The notes under the pieces are model-generated. The model was given only the letters and a program-made list of their open reading frames with translations. It was not told where the DNA came from and did no database searches. The position numbers and the translations under genes were made by a program. A DNA stretch of 8,133 bases, taken from the NCBI GenBank assembly GCA_029983705.1, contig JASBYZ010000066.1, positions 1 through 8,133 on the forward strand, read 5' to 3'. Shown here in pieces: positions 6,738 to 8,133 of this stretch (its first letter is position 1; the number at the start of each line of letters is the position of its first letter). The DNA is from Coriobacteriales bacterium. Lineage in GTDB: Bacteria; Actinomycetota; Coriobacteriia; Coriobacteriales; JAEZZM01.

Positions 6738-6766
6738 TAGATATTTTTAAAGTAAGATTTAGTAAA
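6738..6766 (-). promoter_or_regulatory. Weak candidate thi operon promoter
   Basis: TTTACT (6761-6766) and TATCTA (6738-6743) on the minus strand have a 17-nt spacer. The -35 matches TTGACA moderately and the -10 matches TATAAT at three positions. Transcription would start near 6730 and include the inverted repeat at 6694-6721. The surrounding AT-rich sequence offers other possibilities. No equally convincing plus-strand promoter for the ABC-F gene was found. Confidence 0.25.
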
Positions 6767-6773
6767 ACTTCTT

Positions 6774-6779
6774 AAAGGA
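6774..6779 (+). promoter_or_regulatory. Ribosome-binding site favouring GTG 6788 as the ABC-F start
   Basis: AAAGGA lies 8 nt before GTG 6788. The only upstream in-frame alternative, ATG 6779, overlaps this site and has no ribosome site of its own. Confidence 0.65.
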
Positions 6780-6787
6780 TGCGTTTC

Positions 6788-8133
6788 GTGGCTTTTTTCA
6801 TTGGTGCAGATAAGATGTCTTACAGCGTTCCAACTCAGGAGCTTTTTAAAGAAGTTTCCTTTGGTATTGAGAGCGGCATGAGGCTTGGTATTGTAGGTAA
6901 AAACGGAGACGGTAAGTCAACGCTTCTCAAGCTAATCTCCGGAAATCTTGAACCTGATGACGGAAGAATTTATAGAACTAATAACATTTCTGTGGGCTAC
7001 CTTGGCCAAAAGGATAATCTGGATGACACAGACAGCGTGGCGCATGCCATCTTTGGTGACGTTCCTGAGTATACTTGGGCCTCAAATCCTAACATTAGAA
7101 TTTTACTCAACGGATTAGTGTCAGATATAGACTGGACCGCTCAGGTAGGCAGCCTATCTGGTGGTCAGCGCAGGCGAGCTGACTTGGTTCGCGTGCTCAA
7201 AGATAGACACGAGATTGTACTTCTTGACGAGCCTTCTAACCACCTTGATATGCAGACTATAAACTGGCTTGCCTCCTACCTCAAAAAGAGGTTTTCATCA
7301 GGAAATAATGCGCTTGTTATGGTGTCTCACGACAGGTGGTTTTTAGATGAACTTGCCTTAGAGATGTGGGAGGTTCACGACGGCATTATAGAACCTTTTG
7401 AAGGTGGATATTCTGCCTATATTCAGCAACGAGCAGAGCGCGACGCCTACAATCAAAGTCTTGAACAAAAGCGTCAAAATTTCTTGAGAAAAGAGCTCTA
7501 CTGGCTTACCCGAGTTCTTCCAGATGCTGCAAAAAAACCTAAATTTAGAATTAAAGAGGCCGAGGAGATCTTGGCTAACACACCTGAGCCAAGAAATAAT
7601 CCTGAACTCATTAAACTTGCTCAAAGTAGGCTTGGTAAAAAAGTTATTAGCTTTAAAGATGCCTCTAAACGCTTTGATGATTTAGTGGTTTTAGATAAGC
7701 AAAGTTTTATCATTGGCCCTGGTGAGCGCATAGGAATTCTTGGTGCAAATGGAGAAGGTAAGTCTAGCTTACTCAAGCTTATAGAGGGCTCCATTAAACC
7801 CGATTCTGGCCATATTAGCATTGGTAAAACTGTTGAGATGGCTTATTTAAGTCAAAACTTAGATGAGCTTAAGGGTATTGAACCTATGCAAATTCAAGAA
7901 CTCTTAAAAAACTATAAGCAGTTTTATGTGGTAGGTACTGAAGAAAAAAGCATTGCTCAAGTGTTTGAAGACCTCGGATTTAGCGCAAAGCAGAAGCTCT
8001 CTCGCGTTAAAGATCTCTCAGGTGGACAACAAAGGCGCCTTCAGCTTTTGCTTACCCTATTAAAAGAACCTAACGTGCTACTTTTGGACGAGCCAGGAAA
8101 CGACATGGATACAGACATGCTTGCTGTTATGGA
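6788..8133 (+). CDS. ABC-F family ATPase (actinobacterial Uup-like), partial at the 3' end
   Basis: This is a soluble tandem-ATPase protein with no membrane domain. ABC-F proteins act on ribosomes, in translation or in antibiotic protection. The window shows 448 codons. Domain 1 has Walker A GKNGDGKS (37-44), signature LSGGQ (123-127), Walker B LLDEPSN (145-151) and SHDR (180-183). A charged linker of about 80 residues (about 205-285) should reach the ribosomal P-site region. Domain 2 has Walker A GANGEGKS (319-326), signature LSGGQ (410-414) and Walker B LLLDEP (431-436), followed by GND where TND is usual. The second H-switch is off the right edge. The start at GTG 6788 gives MAFFIGADKM, typical of this subgroup, and ATG 6779 is less likely. 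It is divergent from thi and probably unrelated to it. Whether it is a housekeeping or a resistance type cannot be decided. Confidence 0.9.
   Translation, partial: MAFFIGADKMSYSVPTQELFKEVSFGIESGMRLGIVGKNGDGKSTLLKLISGNLEPDDGRIYRTNNISVGYLGQKDNLDDTDSVAHAIFGDVPEYTWASNPNIRILLNGLVSDIDWTAQVGSLSGGQRRRADLVRVLKDRHEIVLLDEPSNHLDMQTINWLASYLKKRFSSGNNALVMVSHDRWFLDELALEMWEVHDGIIEPFEGGYSAYIQQRAERDAYNQSLEQKRQNFLRKELYWLTRVLPDAAKKPKFRIKEAEEILANTPEPRNNPELIKLAQSRLGKKVISFKDASKRFDDLVVLDKQSFIIGPGERIGILGANGEGKSSLLKLIEGSIKPDSGHISIGKTVEMAYLSQNLDELKGIEPMQIQELLKNYKQFYVVGTEEKSIAQVFEDLGFSAKQKLSRVKDLSGGQQRRLQLLLTLLKEPNVLLLDEPGNDMDTDMLAVM

Noticed and set aside
6677..6787. TPP riboswitch before thiM
   Set aside because: The conserved aptamer segments could not be found on the minus strand.
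7358..7821. Minus-strand open frames opposite the ABC-F gene
   Set aside because: They are antisense to a continuous ABC-F coding frame with all motifs and have no features of their own.

Overview
This window looks like a piece of a low-to-moderate GC bacterial chromosome with strong Shine-Dalgarno sites of the AAGGAGG type. The host is probably a low-GC member of the Actinomycetota, for example an Atopobiaceae-like coriobacterium. That is an inference. It rests mainly on the ABC-F protein at the right edge, whose linker and flanking motifs resemble the actinobacterial Uup-like ABC-F subgroup as I know it, and on the modest GC content. No rRNA, tRNA, CRISPR array or recognisable transposase is present.

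Layout. Everything from 1 to 6676 is coded on the minus strand and the last 1.35 kb on the plus strand, so 6677-6787 is a divergent promoter region. In the direction of minus-strand transcription the order is thiM (6676-5843), thiE (5856-5209), a HAD phosphatase-ThiD fusion (5242-3755) and thiN (3744-3082). These are tightly packed or overlapping. They are followed 38 nt later by an AT-rich stretch with a frameshifted ABC-2-like permease (3043-1996) and a small VanZ-like membrane protein gene with no clear start (1885-1532). A separate unit then begins: a FecCD-type iron/siderophore/cobalamin permease (1408-365) interrupted by an in-frame TAA, overlapping by ATGA with its ATP-binding subunit (368 to beyond the left edge). 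On the plus strand an ABC-F ATPase runs off the right edge.

Function. The four thi genes form a coherent salvage route. ThiM phosphorylates the thiazole alcohol, ThiD phosphorylates HMP twice, ThiE joins the two to give thiamine monophosphate (TMP), and ThiN makes thiamine diphosphate from free thiamine. No ThiL is visible. The HAD domain fused to ThiD is therefore a good candidate for the TMP phosphatase that links ThiE to ThiN.

Notable structure. Three consecutive membrane-protein genes between 365 and 3043 carry lesions (in-frame stop, frameshift, missing start), while the thi genes and the ABC-F gene are clean. The gap before the FecCD gene holds a nested inverted-repeat structure. Its outer 15-bp arms, with one bulged base, flank a candidate promoter and reach the ribosome-binding region. 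No TPP riboswitch could be recognised upstream of thiM.
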